From: Sinorhizobium medicae
GTDB taxonomy: Bacteria > Pseudomonadota > Alphaproteobacteria > Rhizobiales > Rhizobiaceae
NCBI RefSeq assembly: GCF_007827695.1
Contig: NZ_VITA01000009.1
Location: 62,001-126,000 of the forward strand
Direction of reading: 5' to 3'
Length of the DNA: 64,000 nucleotides
Made by a program: the position numbers and the translations under genes. Every line of letters starts with the position of its first letter. Positions within the stretch are counted from its first letter, which is position 1. The notes beneath the pieces were generated by a model. It had not been told where the DNA came from. It saw nothing but the letters and a program-made list of their open reading frames with translations, and did not search any database. This document shows positions 20,800-29,900 of this stretch, one piece after another.

Positions 20800-21621
20800 T
20801 CACCGCGGCTTCTTCGCGGGCTTCGACTTGTCGACCGTTTCGCCCTCAACCTTGACGTTCTTCGCCGCCGCTTTCTTCGCGGTGGCCGGGGTCTTCAACG
20901 TCGGATTGGTAATGTCCGCGACGGTCGATGGCTTCGCCGCATTCGAAGGCGGCACGCTCACCGCCTGTTCTTCCTTCGCCTTGCTTGCGCGGGCGGGCTT
21001 CTTCTCTTCCGCAGGCGCCTGCAAGGTCGTCAAACCGCCGATCGGCGCGGAATAGATGCGGTCGATCTGCGGGCCCGGCACGACGTCCGTCCCCTTGCCG
21101 GCCTCGAAGAGGTCGATGATCTCCTCAAGCCGCTCCGGCGTCAGATCCTCGAACGTGTCCTTGAAGATCATGACCATCGGCGCATTGACGCAGGCGCCCT
21201 GACATTCGACCTCTTCCCACGAAAGCGTGCCGCCTTCATTGAGCGTGAACGGATCGCCGGCGATCTTCTTCTTGCAGACCTTGATCAGATCCTCGGCGCC
21301 GCGCAGCATGCAGGGCGTCGTGCCACAGACCTGGACATGCGCACGCGTCCCGACCGGCTGCAGCTGGAACTGGGTATAGAAGGTGGCGACTTCGAGGACG
21401 CGGATATAGGCCATGCCGAGCATGTCTGCGATCTTCTCGATCGCCGCGCGCGTAACCCAGCCATCCTGCTCCTGAGCACGCATCAGCAGGGGAATGACCG
21501 CCGACTGCTCGCGGCCCTCGGGGTATTTCTTGATCGTTGCCTCGGCCCAGGCAGCGTTTTCCTTGCTGAACGCGAAGGTCGCTGGCTGGACAGTGTCTTC
21601 GGCTAGTCGACGAACGGACAT
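20800..21621 (-). CDS. nuoE: NADH-quinone oxidoreductase subunit E with C-terminal low-complexity extension
   Basis: The product is 273 residues from [12 protein letters not shown]; a GTG four codons upstream is a weaker alternative. The thioredoxin-like 2Fe-2S domain occupies residues about 15-170, with cluster ligands in CGTTPC and CQGACVNAP. The final 80 or so residues are rich in Ala, Lys, Thr and Pro and end in KPAKKPR. This extension is absent from short E. coli-type NuoE and is common in alphaproteobacteria. The subunit pairs with NuoF in NADH oxidation. Confidence 0.95.
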   Translation of the reverse strand: MSVRRLAEDTVQPATFAFSKENAAWAEATIKKYPEGREQSAVIPLLMRAQEQDGWVTRAAIEKIADMLGMAYIRVLEVATFYTQFQLQPVGTRAHVQVCGTTPCMLRGAEDLIKVCKKKIAGDPFTLNEGGTLSWEEVECQGACVNAPMVMIFKDTFEDLTPERLEEIIDLFEAGKGTDVVPGPQIDRIYSAPIGGLTTLQAPAEEKKPARASKAKEEQAVSVPPSNAAKPSTVADITNPTLKTPATAKKAAAKNVKVEGETVDKSKPAKKPR

Positions 21622-21637
21622 TCTAGTGGACACCTTA

Positions 21638-21892
21638 TCAGTTAATCGAACCGCACCGCGATTTCGTCAGCGAGACAAATTCGCAGGCATAGGCTGACTG
21701 GTCTTTCTGCAAAAACACGATGTAGCGCGTGCCGTTGTTGACGGCTGCCTTGATCTCGTAACCTTTCGACAGGAGCGACGACATGGCGCCGCCCCGCATC
21801 CCAGCCGACGACTCGCTGCCGACGTCCTCCTGGGCCGAGGCGCCGGAGACGAGCGCAAGAAGTCCGACGGCGGCGAGCGGCACCAGACGCAT
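21638..21892 (-). CDS. Small exported protein between nuoD and nuoE
   Basis: This 84-residue protein has a clear signal peptide ([20 protein letters not shown], cleavage likely after ASA-Q). The mature part contains two cysteines (AYACEF and SRCGSIN) that could form a disulfide in the periplasm. Its ATG shares the A of the nuoD stop (TGATG), so it is translationally coupled to nuoD. The region between the signal and the cysteines ([22 protein letters not shown]) looks like a small beta-rich domain. I do not recognise a named family. Its place in the operon suggests co-expression with complex I, but no role is known. Confidence 0.85.
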   Translation of the reverse strand: MRLVPLAAVGLLALVSGASAQEDVGSESSAGMRGGAMSSLLSKGYEIKAAVNNGTRYIVFLQKDQSAYACEFVSLTKSRCGSIN

Positions 21893-23082
21893 CAGCGATC
21901 CACCTCGCCGAAAACGATATCGAGAGAGCCCAGCACGGCCGAAACATCGGCAAGCTGGTGTCCGCGACAGAGGAAATCCATCGCCTGAAGATGGGCGTAG
22001 CCCGGTGCACGTATCTTGCAGCGGTAGGGCTTGTTGGTGCCGTCGGATACGAGATAGACGCCGAACTCGCCCTTGGGCGCCTCGACCGCGGCATAAACGT
22101 CGCCGGCCGGCACGTGATAGCCCTCGGTGTAGAGCTTGAAGTGATGGATCAGCGCCTCCATCGACCGCTTCATCTCGCCCCGCTTCGGCGGCACGATCTT
22201 GCCGTCGAGCGAGGAGACCGGACCGACCTTGGCATCGCCCAGCAGGCGATCGACGCATTGGCGCATGATGCGGGCGGACTCCCGCATCTCGATCATCCGG
22301 ATGAGATAACGGTCGAAGCAATCGCCGTTCTTGCCGATCGGAATGTCGAACTCCAGGTCGGAATAGCATTCATAGGGCTGCGAACGGCGCAGGTCCCAGG
22401 CCGCGCCCGAGCCGCGCACCATGACGCCCGAGAAACCCCAGGCCCAGGCGTCTTCCAGGCTGACGACGCCGATATCGACGTTGCGCTGCTTGAAGATGCG
22501 GTTGCCGGTCAGAAGCTCGTCGATATCGTCGACGGTCTTCAGGAACGGGTCGATCCACTTGCCGATATCCTCGACCAGTTGATGCGGCAGATCCTGGTGC
22601 ACGCCGCCCGGGCGGAAATATGCGGCATGCATGCGCGCGCCGCAGGCGCGCTCGTAAAAGACCATCAGCTTCTCGCGCTCCTCGAAGCCCCAGAGCGGCG
22701 GGGTAAGCGCGCCGACATCCATGGCCTGGGTGGTCACATTGAGGAGGTGCGAAAGGATACGACCGATCTCGGAATAGAGAACCCGGATCAGCTGACCGCG
22801 GATCGGCACCTGCGTGCCCGTCAACCTCTCCACTGCAAGCGCGAAAGCGTGCTCCTGGTTCATCGGCGCGACATAGTCGAGCCGGTCGAAATAAGGAATC
22901 GCCTGCAGATAGGTCTTGGCCTCGATCAGCTTCTCCGTGCCGCGATGCAAAAGGCCTATATGCGGGTCGACACGCTCGACGATCTCGCCGTCAAGCTCCA
23001 GCACCAGACGCAGAACGCCGTGCGCCGCCGGATGCTGCGGGCCGAAGTTGATGTTGAAGTTGCGGACGTTATGTTCGGTCAT
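21892..23082 (-). CDS. nuoD: NADH-quinone oxidoreductase subunit D
   Basis: This 396-residue protein of the 49 kDa / NiFe-hydrogenase large-subunit-like family starts with [22 protein letters not shown]. The conserved His and Tyr side of the quinone pocket lies in the [13 protein letters not shown] segment. No metal-ligand cysteines are expected or seen. Together with NuoB it forms the quinone reduction site. The gap to nuoC is 56 bp. Confidence 0.97.
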   Translation of the reverse strand: MTEHNVRNFNINFGPQHPAAHGVLRLVLELDGEIVERVDPHIGLLHRGTEKLIEAKTYLQAIPYFDRLDYVAPMNQEHAFALAVERLTGTQVPIRGQLIRVLYSEIGRILSHLLNVTTQAMDVGALTPPLWGFEEREKLMVFYERACGARMHAAYFRPGGVHQDLPHQLVEDIGKWIDPFLKTVDDIDELLTGNRIFKQRNVDIGVVSLEDAWAWGFSGVMVRGSGAAWDLRRSQPYECYSDLEFDIPIGKNGDCFDRYLIRMIEMRESARIMRQCVDRLLGDAKVGPVSSLDGKIVPPKRGEMKRSMEALIHHFKLYTEGYHVPAGDVYAAVEAPKGEFGVYLVSDGTNKPYRCKIRAPGYAHLQAMDFLCRGHQLADVSAVLGSLDIVFGEVDR

Positions 23083-23138
23083 ACCGATTGCTCCAGGCCT
23101 GACGGCGTCCTTCGCGGATCGCCGCGGGCCGACTTAAC

Positions 23139-23744
23139 TCAGCGTGATTTCGCCTTCTCGTCACCCGGCAGCACATATTCCGTGCCTTCCCAGGGCGAGA
23201 GAAAATCGAAATTGCGGAATTCCTGCTTCAGCTCGACGGGTTCGTAGACGACGCGCTTGGCCTCGTTGTCGTATCGCACTTCGACGAAGCCCGTCAGCGG
23301 GAAATCCTTTCGCAGCGGATAGCCCTCGAAGCCGTAATCCGTAAGGATGCGCCTCAGATCCGGGTGGCCGGTGAAGAGGATGCCATACATGTCGTAGGCT
23401 TCGCGCTCGAACCAGTCGGCGCCCGGATAGACCGATGTTATCGAGGGGACCGGCTCGTTCTCGCCGGTCGCGACCTTCACGCGGATACGCTGGTTCTGGC
23501 GTGGCGACAGAAGATGATAGACGACATCGAAGCGATCCGGCCGCTGCGGATAGTCGACCCCGCAGACGTCGATGAAACTGACGAAGCCGCATTGGACGTC
23601 ATCGCGCAGGAAAGTCAGGAGCGCGATGAGGCTTTCGGCTTTCGTCGTCAGCGTCAGTTCGCCGTATCTGACTTCCGATCCGGCGACCAGCGCGCCTCGC
23701 GCCTCGCGAATATAGGAGGCAAGCTCGTTCAGGGCTTCACTCAT
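23139..23744 (-). CDS. nuoC: NADH-quinone oxidoreductase subunit C
   Basis: This 201-residue 30 kDa subunit family member has the signature ERE(A)YDMYGI followed by [23 protein letters not shown]. It is separate from NuoD, unlike the fused NuoCD of E. coli. It belongs to the peripheral arm and lies 18 bp downstream of nuoB. Confidence 0.97.
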   Translation of the reverse strand: MSEALNELASYIREARGALVAGSEVRYGELTLTTKAESLIALLTFLRDDVQCGFVSFIDVCGVDYPQRPDRFDVVYHLLSPRQNQRIRVKVATGENEPVPSITSVYPGADWFEREAYDMYGILFTGHPDLRRILTDYGFEGYPLRKDFPLTGFVEVRYDNEAKRVVYEPVELKQEFRNFDFLSPWEGTEYVLPGDEKAKSR

Positions 23745-23762
23745 GTCAAAGTTCCCCTGCCC

Positions 23763-24341
23763 TTAGCGCTCGATCGTGCCGGTCCGGCGGATCTTCTTCT
23801 GCAGCAGAAGCACGCCGTAAAGCAGCGCTTCTGCCGTGGGAGGACAGCCTGGCACGTAGATGTCGACGGGCACGACGCGATCGCAGCCGCGCACAACCGA
23901 ATAGGAATAGTGATAATAGCCGCCGCCATTGGCGCAGGATCCCATCGAGATCACGTAACGCGGCTCCGGCATCTGGTCGTAGACCTTGCGAAGCGCGGGC
24001 GCCATCTTGTTGGTGAGCGTACCGGCGACGATCATGACGTCGGACTGGCGCGGTGAGGCGCGCGGCGCGAAACCGAAACGCTCGGCGTCGTAACGCGGCA
24101 TCGACATCTGCATCATCTCGACCGCACAGCAAGCAAGCCCGAAGGTCATCCACATCAGCGAGCCGGTGCGGGCCCAGGTTATAAGCTCGTCGGTCGAGGT
24201 GACGAGAAAGCCCTTGTCGGCGAGCTCGTTGTTGATCTCGCCGAAGAATGCGTCATTGCTGCCGATCGGCTTGCCGGTGGCCGGATCCAGGATGCCCTTG
24301 GGCTGCGGCGCAACGAGCGTGGTGCCGGATGCTAATTCCAT
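23763..24341 (-). CDS. nuoB: NADH-quinone oxidoreductase subunit B (cluster N2)
   Basis: The product is 192 residues from [13 protein letters not shown], which overlaps the nuoA end. An in-frame ATG seven codons upstream (24362) lies further inside nuoA. The 4Fe-4S cluster N2 ligands are visible as the tandem Cys pair in [11 protein letters not shown], the Cys in [10 protein letters not shown] and the Cys in VPGCPP. NuoB donates electrons to quinone. Confidence 0.96.
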   Translation of the reverse strand: MELASGTTLVAPQPKGILDPATGKPIGSNDAFFGEINNELADKGFLVTSTDELITWARTGSLMWMTFGLACCAVEMMQMSMPRYDAERFGFAPRASPRQSDVMIVAGTLTNKMAPALRKVYDQMPEPRYVISMGSCANGGGYYHYSYSVVRGCDRVVPVDIYVPGCPPTAEALLYGVLLLQKKIRRTGTIER

Positions 24342-24697
24342 TCCAGCGCTCCCTTCTTCCATTCATAGATAAAGCCGACCGTCAGGACCAGAAGGAAGAC
24401 CATCATCGACCAGAAGCCGAACCAGCCGATCGCCTTGAACGAAACCGCCCAGGGAAAAAGGAAGGCGACTTCGAGATCGAAGATGATGAACAGGATCGAC
24501 ACGAGATAGAAGCGGACGTCGAACTTCATGCGGGCGTCGTCGAACGCATTGAAGCCGCACTCGTAAGCCGACAGTTTTTCCGAATCAGGCGCCTTGAAGG
24601 CGACGGCGAAAGGAGCGACCAGGAGTGCGAGGCCGATCACCAGCGCGATCCCAATGAAAATCGCGATCGGTACGTAGGAACCGAGAAGTTCTGTCAT
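24332..24697 (-). CDS. nuoA: NADH-quinone oxidoreductase subunit A
   Basis: This 121-residue protein has three transmembrane helices and starts at [12 protein letters not shown]. The conserved acidic loop [20 protein letters not shown] and the membrane [11 protein letters not shown] are present. The Cys in the loop is the one shielded on enzyme activation in homologues. It is the first gene of the nuo operon, about 90 bp downstream of a candidate promoter. Confidence 0.96.
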   Translation of the reverse strand: MTELLGSYVPIAIFIGIALVIGLALLVAPFAVAFKAPDSEKLSAYECGFNAFDDARMKFDVRFYLVSILFIIFDLEVAFLFPWAVSFKAIGWFGFWSMMVFLLVLTVGFIYEWKKGALEWN

Positions 24698-24789
24698 TGT
24701 TATCCGTCCCTGCCTGCGGAGGGGCGCGCCACGAAGGCGCTTTCTGCGAAGAATGCCGCAGGCCGAAAAGCATGTTGCAACGCCAGAGT

Positions 24790-24818
24790 GGTTAGCGCAG
24801 CCGGCGCCCGGGCGCAAG
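24790..24818 (-). promoter_or_regulatory. Candidate housekeeping promoter for the nuo operon
   Basis: On the minus strand CTTGCG (24813-24818) is followed after 17 bases by CTAACC (24790-24795), close to the rhizobial CTTGAC-N17-CTATAT form. It lies 93 bp upstream of nuoA. The rest of the 304 bp between nuoA and the first tRNA shows no gene. Confidence 0.45.
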
Positions 24819-25001
24819 CCTCGATGGGGCATTTAAACCGGTTCGCGGCGCATAGCCGCCGTGCACCGGCCGCAGGATTCGCGGCAAGGCGCGCAATCGC
24901 AGCAAACCGGCGCATCATCCGTATGAACGGAAGAGCGAGACACATTGCCGCAATGCAAAAAACGTCCTGAGATTTAAGCGAAAAATCGCGAAGAATGAGA
25001 A

Positions 25002-25078
25002 TGGCGCGAGTGACGGGGCTCGAACCCGCGACCTCCGGCGTGACAGGCCGGCACTCTAACCGACTGAGCTACACCCGC
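25002..25078 (-). tRNA. tRNA-Asp (anticodon GTC), copy 1
   Basis: A 77-base cloverleaf is read on the minus strand, with acceptor GCGGGTG pairing CACTCGC, anticodon GTC in CCTGTCACG, the T-arm GGTTCGAGCC, and an encoded CCA. It differs from the copy 70 bp away by one base in the D loop. Confidence 0.97.
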
Positions 25079-25147
25079 GCATTATGGCCGTCACCGGCCA
25101 TTATCTCATCATCGGCACTTTCCAGGAATGCCGCAGTCTTTCAAGAG

Positions 25148-25224
25148 TGGCGCGAGTGACGGGGCTCGAACCCGCGACCTCCGGCGTGACAGGCCGGCAC
25201 TCTAACCAACTGAGCTACACCCGC
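25148..25224 (-). tRNA. tRNA-Asp (anticodon GTC), copy 2
   Basis: This is a 77-base tRNA on the minus strand with the same acceptor stem, GTC anticodon and encoded CCA as the copy at 25002-25078. It is the upstream member of a tandem pair and probably shares a transcript with copy 1. Confidence 0.97.
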
Positions 25225-25683
25225 ATCTCTTGACCTTCCAGAAGCGCTCGCGCGCCCCTGCTCGAAGCGGCCCTGCCGTTCGATGAGCGGCTAACTAAGC
25301 GGTTCGCCCTGGGGTGTCAAGCATGTTTGGAGACAAATCCGTGACGGAACGATTTTTGATCCACAGCCCTTTCTTTCCGGAAGGATCCAGGCGGATAAGC
25401 ACCCGGCAAAAGGAGGAGCCGCTCCCCACCCGCGAAGGCCACCTGCCACTTTATATATGCACTATATATGCACTCGCGCCGCGGTGACGAACGGGCTCCG
25501 CGCCCGTCGGCACGAACCACCCCTCCCCGCCACTTTGTCCACAGCTTCCCTGCGGAGGCCCGCGGCCCCCCTTGGCCCAGGATAAAAAATTCGAAAAAAT
25601 CGCTCAAACGCTCTTGCGGTTTTCGCCGGTTACGCATAGATCACGCCCACCGACGCGGCGGACACTTGTTCGGCAACGCGAGA
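25225..25683. other. 459 bp intergenic region between divergent tRNA genes
   Basis: No gene is visible. It should hold the promoter for the leftward tRNA-Asp pair and the promoter of tRNA-Val (25613-25641). An 11 bp sequence TATATATGCAC is tandemly duplicated at 25452-25473 in an otherwise GC-rich context. An A-rich stretch lies at about 25582-25605. Confidence 0.6.
25613..25641 (+). promoter_or_regulatory. Candidate promoter for tRNA-Val
   Basis: CTTGCG (25613-25618) is followed after 17 bases by ATAGAT (25636-25641). The predicted start would be about 35 bases before the mature tRNA 5' end, consistent with a short 5' leader. Confidence 0.45.
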
Positions 25684-25759
25684 GGGCGATTAGCTCAGTT
25701 GGTAGAGCGCCTCGTTTACACCGAGGATGTCGGGAGTTCGAGTCTCTCATCGCCCACCA
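25684..25759 (+). tRNA. tRNA-Val (anticodon TAC)
   Basis: This is a 76-base tRNA with acceptor GGGCGAT/ATCGCCC, D-arm TAGCTCAGTTGG, anticodon TAC in CGTTTACACCG, T-arm GAGTTCGAGTCTC and an encoded CCA. An accessory segment begins directly downstream, so this gene is a plausible integration site. No second copy of its 3' end is seen in the window. Confidence 0.97.
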
Positions 25760-26449
25760 TTTTTCAGACGACAGATAGTATGCTTCCACTTCTTCATGAT
25801 TGGGGATGCGCTGTGGCAGTTTGTGACTCACTCTCTTGGAGCGAGTTAGACCAAGCGAGCGCCTGTGCTTAATCGCTCGGTTCGCCCCCGTGGTTGACCT
25901 TGGGGCGACGATTCTTGAGATTTATAATCCACTTATTTGACTATAAGTGCACAACTCGTTTTGGTCTAATTGCCTGCTGACGTCCGTCTGTAGGAGTACC
26001 GGACAAGTGAGTGAGGCTGGATGGCGATGATAACTCGTTGATTTCACTGATTGCATATTGAATTCAGCTTCGCCTTTCATTCGTAATGCGCGATAAGAGC
26101 CCGATTCAAAATGAAGCAAACAAATTCAGTAGGTCGCAAGGCACAAGGGCTGATGGCTTCCACACACCGCCGTTCAAAGGAAGCCAAGTTTACGGCGTTT
26201 TGGCGAGGAACGGCAGAAAATTCCACCGGGCGGAACGGCGCTCGCAACATATTGAAAAGACTTACAATCATTTCCGATCAGGCTCTAAGGTCCAAGTATA
26301 TCGTCTTCGCAGCCGACCGGAAGTGGCTTTACCCGTCTTGGTTTTCCGTTTCGGCAGCGTTCTTTGCCCTTGGAGGCCTGCTCCGTTGTTCTGCTCGACG
26401 TCGATTTGTTTTGCCCGGTACCTTCGTACGAGAAGAGAATGGAACATAC
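25760..26449. other. 690 bp region of lower GC without a convincing gene, left end of the accessory island
   Basis: Base composition drops compared with the core genes on the left. Open frames here are short or lack ribosome sites. The frame that continues into the exported protein at 26450 is open upstream from 26111, but its translation in this part is not protein-like and no ribosome site precedes its ATG. No integrase, transposase or inverted-repeat end is visible. Confidence 0.55.
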
Positions 26450-26911
26450 GTGACTACAAAAATCCGGGACTCCGTCGCGATCACTGTAGTCTCTGCCGTG
26501 ATGCTGACAGCGGCTGCAAATGTACGCGCAAGCGAACTCAGTAGAGAACGTCTCCTTGCAGTACGAACTCAGGAGGAGTTCGCAACATTATACAAAATCA
26601 TCAGCCGTAAAGTTGGTGACGATGCAAACAGAATCGTCGAATCCCTAGAGAAAAACGGCTTCTCCTGCCGGATGGGGAAGACCTTATTCAAAGCCCAGTG
26701 CGTTTTTGCTTATTGTGGAGACCGGAGGTTATTTCTGCCCACTCTTCCTCAACGAGAGTTGATGACTATCAACGTCACTATAGAGAGGAATGATGGTGTT
26801 TGGACTGGAGTTGCTCACCACCAAACAGCATGTCCTGAAACAGACGTTGTATTGAAGCAGAAGCAAGAAGATTTATTGACTGGAGGGACTCCACGTGGCG
26901 GAAAGAAATAA
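26450..26911 (+). CDS. Small exported protein upstream of the giant secreted protein
   Basis: The product is 153 residues when begun at the GTG at 26450. This start gives a good signal peptide (residues 1-28, hydrophobic core AITVVSAVMLTAAA, cleavage near VRASE). The mature part is mostly helical at first, then has three cysteines (CRMGK, KAQCVF, YCGDR) and a fourth in ACPET. I do not recognise a family. It overlaps the start of the giant gene by 17 bases and the two are likely translationally coupled, so it may act with the secreted protein, for example in the periplasm. Longer starts back to 26111 are open but would bury the signal peptide. Confidence 0.6.
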   Translation: MTTKIRDSVAITVVSAVMLTAAANVRASELSRERLLAVRTQEEFATLYKIISRKVGDDANRIVESLEKNGFSCRMGKTLFKAQCVFAYCGDRRLFLPTLPQRELMTINVTIERNDGVWTGVAHHQTACPETDVVLKQKQEDLLTGGTPRGGKK

Positions 26912-29900
26912 TGTTGTCTTCTCTATCATTGAATACGATATAGAGATGTTTTCCCGTGTTTTGCCTGGCCAGATTTCTCATCTCGGTATCCGGGCGGAGA
27001 TCTATGGCGAAGTGCGGGAGTGGAACTTCGGCTCGTTTCTCGACGGCCAATACGAGCCGGTCGGAATTCCGGGCGATCCTCGCGATTTCCTCGGCGGGTT
27101 CCGAGGACAGATGGGCATGCGGTCCACGATAGTTGGCTCGGCCAGCGTGGAGCGTGGGCTTGGGGCGGCGCTTGTCGACCAGATAGCCGCCTTCGCGAGC
27201 GACCTGTACAACCGGCAAATCAACTACGAGCCGGTGCCGAACCGGCTGGGAAGGCAGGCGAATTCCAATTCCGCCGCTGCCTACGTGATGCGGATGCTCG
27301 GAATTGATCCAAATTCTCTATCCTATCAGGGTAATCCCGTAGGTCTCAACGTTGATCTGTCCGACCGACGGTTCGGCCTGCCATCGCCGGGCTTCTATTC
27401 GGGACGCGCACACGCTGATTATTTGGACTGGCAATATGGTGACGCGGTGCCGACTCCGGCCCCGAGACCAACCGACCTTGCGCCTTCCGTCACCTCACCC
27501 GTACCGCAGCCATCTGGCGTGCAGCAGCCCCCAATTCTATCGCCGATAAACTATGTGCCGGGCGCGCCGATTGGAGTAAGCCAGACTCCTGCAACACCCA
27601 TCACCGCTCCCAGCGCCGTTTTTCCCAATGCGCCGGTTTCAGCGCCGACTGTCTCGGCTCCCCCGAATCCAGTCGCCCCCTCGTCTCTCGTCAACATCAT
27701 CGACCAGAACCCGCAAAAACCGTCATCGCTCAATCCGAACAAGTCGCAGAAATCGACCAAAAGCGGCAAACAAGGTGGCGGCACAAACCGCAATTCGGAC
27801 CGTGGCGGCAGCCGTAGCGGTGATCATTACGGCGGCGTCGACCGAAACGGCGGCTTCGGCGGTTCCAAATCGACCTCCGGTGGCATCTCTTCGAAGAACT
27901 CTGGCTCCGGCGGAAAGAGCGGCGGGTCGTCTCCCAAGGACAAGGGCTCCAAGTCGACCGGAAAGAGCGGCGGAGGCTGGGGCAATGGCAATAGCCCAGG
28001 CGATACCGCCAGGGGCAACGGGTTCGGCGGCTCCGGCCCGTCGGTCGGCAAAGACCCCGGCGGACGTAGTTTTCAGCATGAAGGCAAGCGCGACAATAAT
28101 CAAAAGAGCAAATCCACAGGCGGCTTCGGCGGATTGAGTGTCCCCGTCCTCCTCGACCTCACCGGCAACGGCCTCGCCGTCGATCCCCTCTCCTCCTCGT
28201 CCTTCTTCGTCGATCTCGACGGCAGCGGCTATCTCCACCGCATGGCTTCGGCGGGCGCCGGAACCGGCATGCTTGTTCTCGACATCGGCGGCGACGGCAA
28301 GATCAGCGATGCCAGCGAATTCGTCTTCACCGAATGGGACAAGTCGGCGACAGGCGATCTCGAGGCTGTCAGGAACGTCTTCGACACCAACGGCAATGGC
28401 ACGCTCGATGCCGGCGATGCGCGCTGGTCCGAGTTCAAGGTGCTGGTCGACGGCACCATGGTCACGCTCGATTCGCTCGGCATCGCCTCGATCGACCTGA
28501 CGCCTAGGGGTAGTGGGCAGAACTTTGCCGACGGCTCGGCTATTCTCGGTACCACGACCTACACGCGGACGGACGGTTCGACCGGCACCGTCGGTGACGC
28601 CGCCCTTGCCGTCGATGGCAATGGCTATCTCATCCGGCGAAGCTCGGAGACGAGTGCCGACGGGTCGACCACGGAAGACGTCTTCGGCTATTCGCCGGAC
28701 GGCCGCCTCGCCTTCCGCAACCTGATCACCAGAAGCGCGGACGGGCAATCGACGTTCACGCAATTCGACGACGACGGCAACGGTACCTTCGATCGTTCGC
28801 AGCGGATCGAGGTGACGACGGATGCCGGCGGCAACAGGCACCGCGTCGTCAGCAACTTCAATGCCGACGGCTCGCTCCGCGACCGCACGACGACGACCAC
28901 CGGCGCCGGCGGCCGCACCGTCACCACCACGATCGACCAGGACGGCGACGGCACCGCCGACCAGAGCGAGATCTTCACCACCAATGCCGACGGCTCGACG
29001 ACGACCGTCACCAGGGCGCTCGCGCCCGACGGATCCTTGCTCGGCGAGGTCAAAGTTGCCGGCAGCGCGGATGGACTCTCGAAAACCACTTCCACCGACG
29101 AGAACGGCGACGGAGGGTACGACTCCGTCATTTCCGACGTGACGACGATCAACAGCGAGGGCGAACGCGTACGAACGGTCGATACGCGCAACGCCGACGG
29201 CTCGCTCCGGGATCGTTCCACCACGACGACGGCCGCCGATGGCCGCAGCCGCAGCATCTTTTCGGACTTCGACGGAGACGGCGTCACCGACGAGCGGCAG
29301 GAGGTACGCATCTCGGCCGGCGAAGACGGCAGCACGACGACGGACATTGCTGCCTACAGCAGCGACGACGCACTGCTCGGCCGCGAGGAAACGACGGCGA
29401 GTGCCGACGGCAAGAGGACGACCACCCGCTCCGACCTTGACGGCGACGGAACGGTGGACCGCACCATGACCATCGCGATGGTTTCCCAAGCGGACGGGGC
29501 CAGTACGCAGACCGAGACCGCTACCAGCGCGGACGGTACGTTGCTGTCGCGCACCGTCACGAGCCGAAGCGCCGACGGCAAGCTGGTGACGACGGAGGCG
29601 GACGCCAACGGCGACGGGGCGGTCGAACGCCTTACGAAGATCACGGTCGGAGGCGACGGCGCGACGACCGAGGAGATTGCGGAAACGCATCCGAACGGAA
29701 CGGCCGCCGGCCGAAGCGTCAAGCTTACCGCGGCGGACGGCCTTTCGTGGATACGGACGACGGACATCGACGGGAACGGCGCGACCGACCGCACCGAGAG
29801 CTCGACCACCACCATCAATGCCGATGGCAGCCGCACGGAAACCGCGGCGATCAGAAGCGGCAATGGCAGCCTGATCGGACAGAGCGTCACGACCACGTCA

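Noticed and set aside
25452-25473. Tandem 11 bp TATATATGCAC as an attachment site or operator
   Set aside because: Only two adjacent copies, no partner copy elsewhere in the window and no integrase; noted as a local repeat only.
26111-26449. Upstream extension of the exported protein to an ATG at 26111
   Set aside because: The extension is not protein-like, has no ribosome site and would place a signal peptide in mid-protein.
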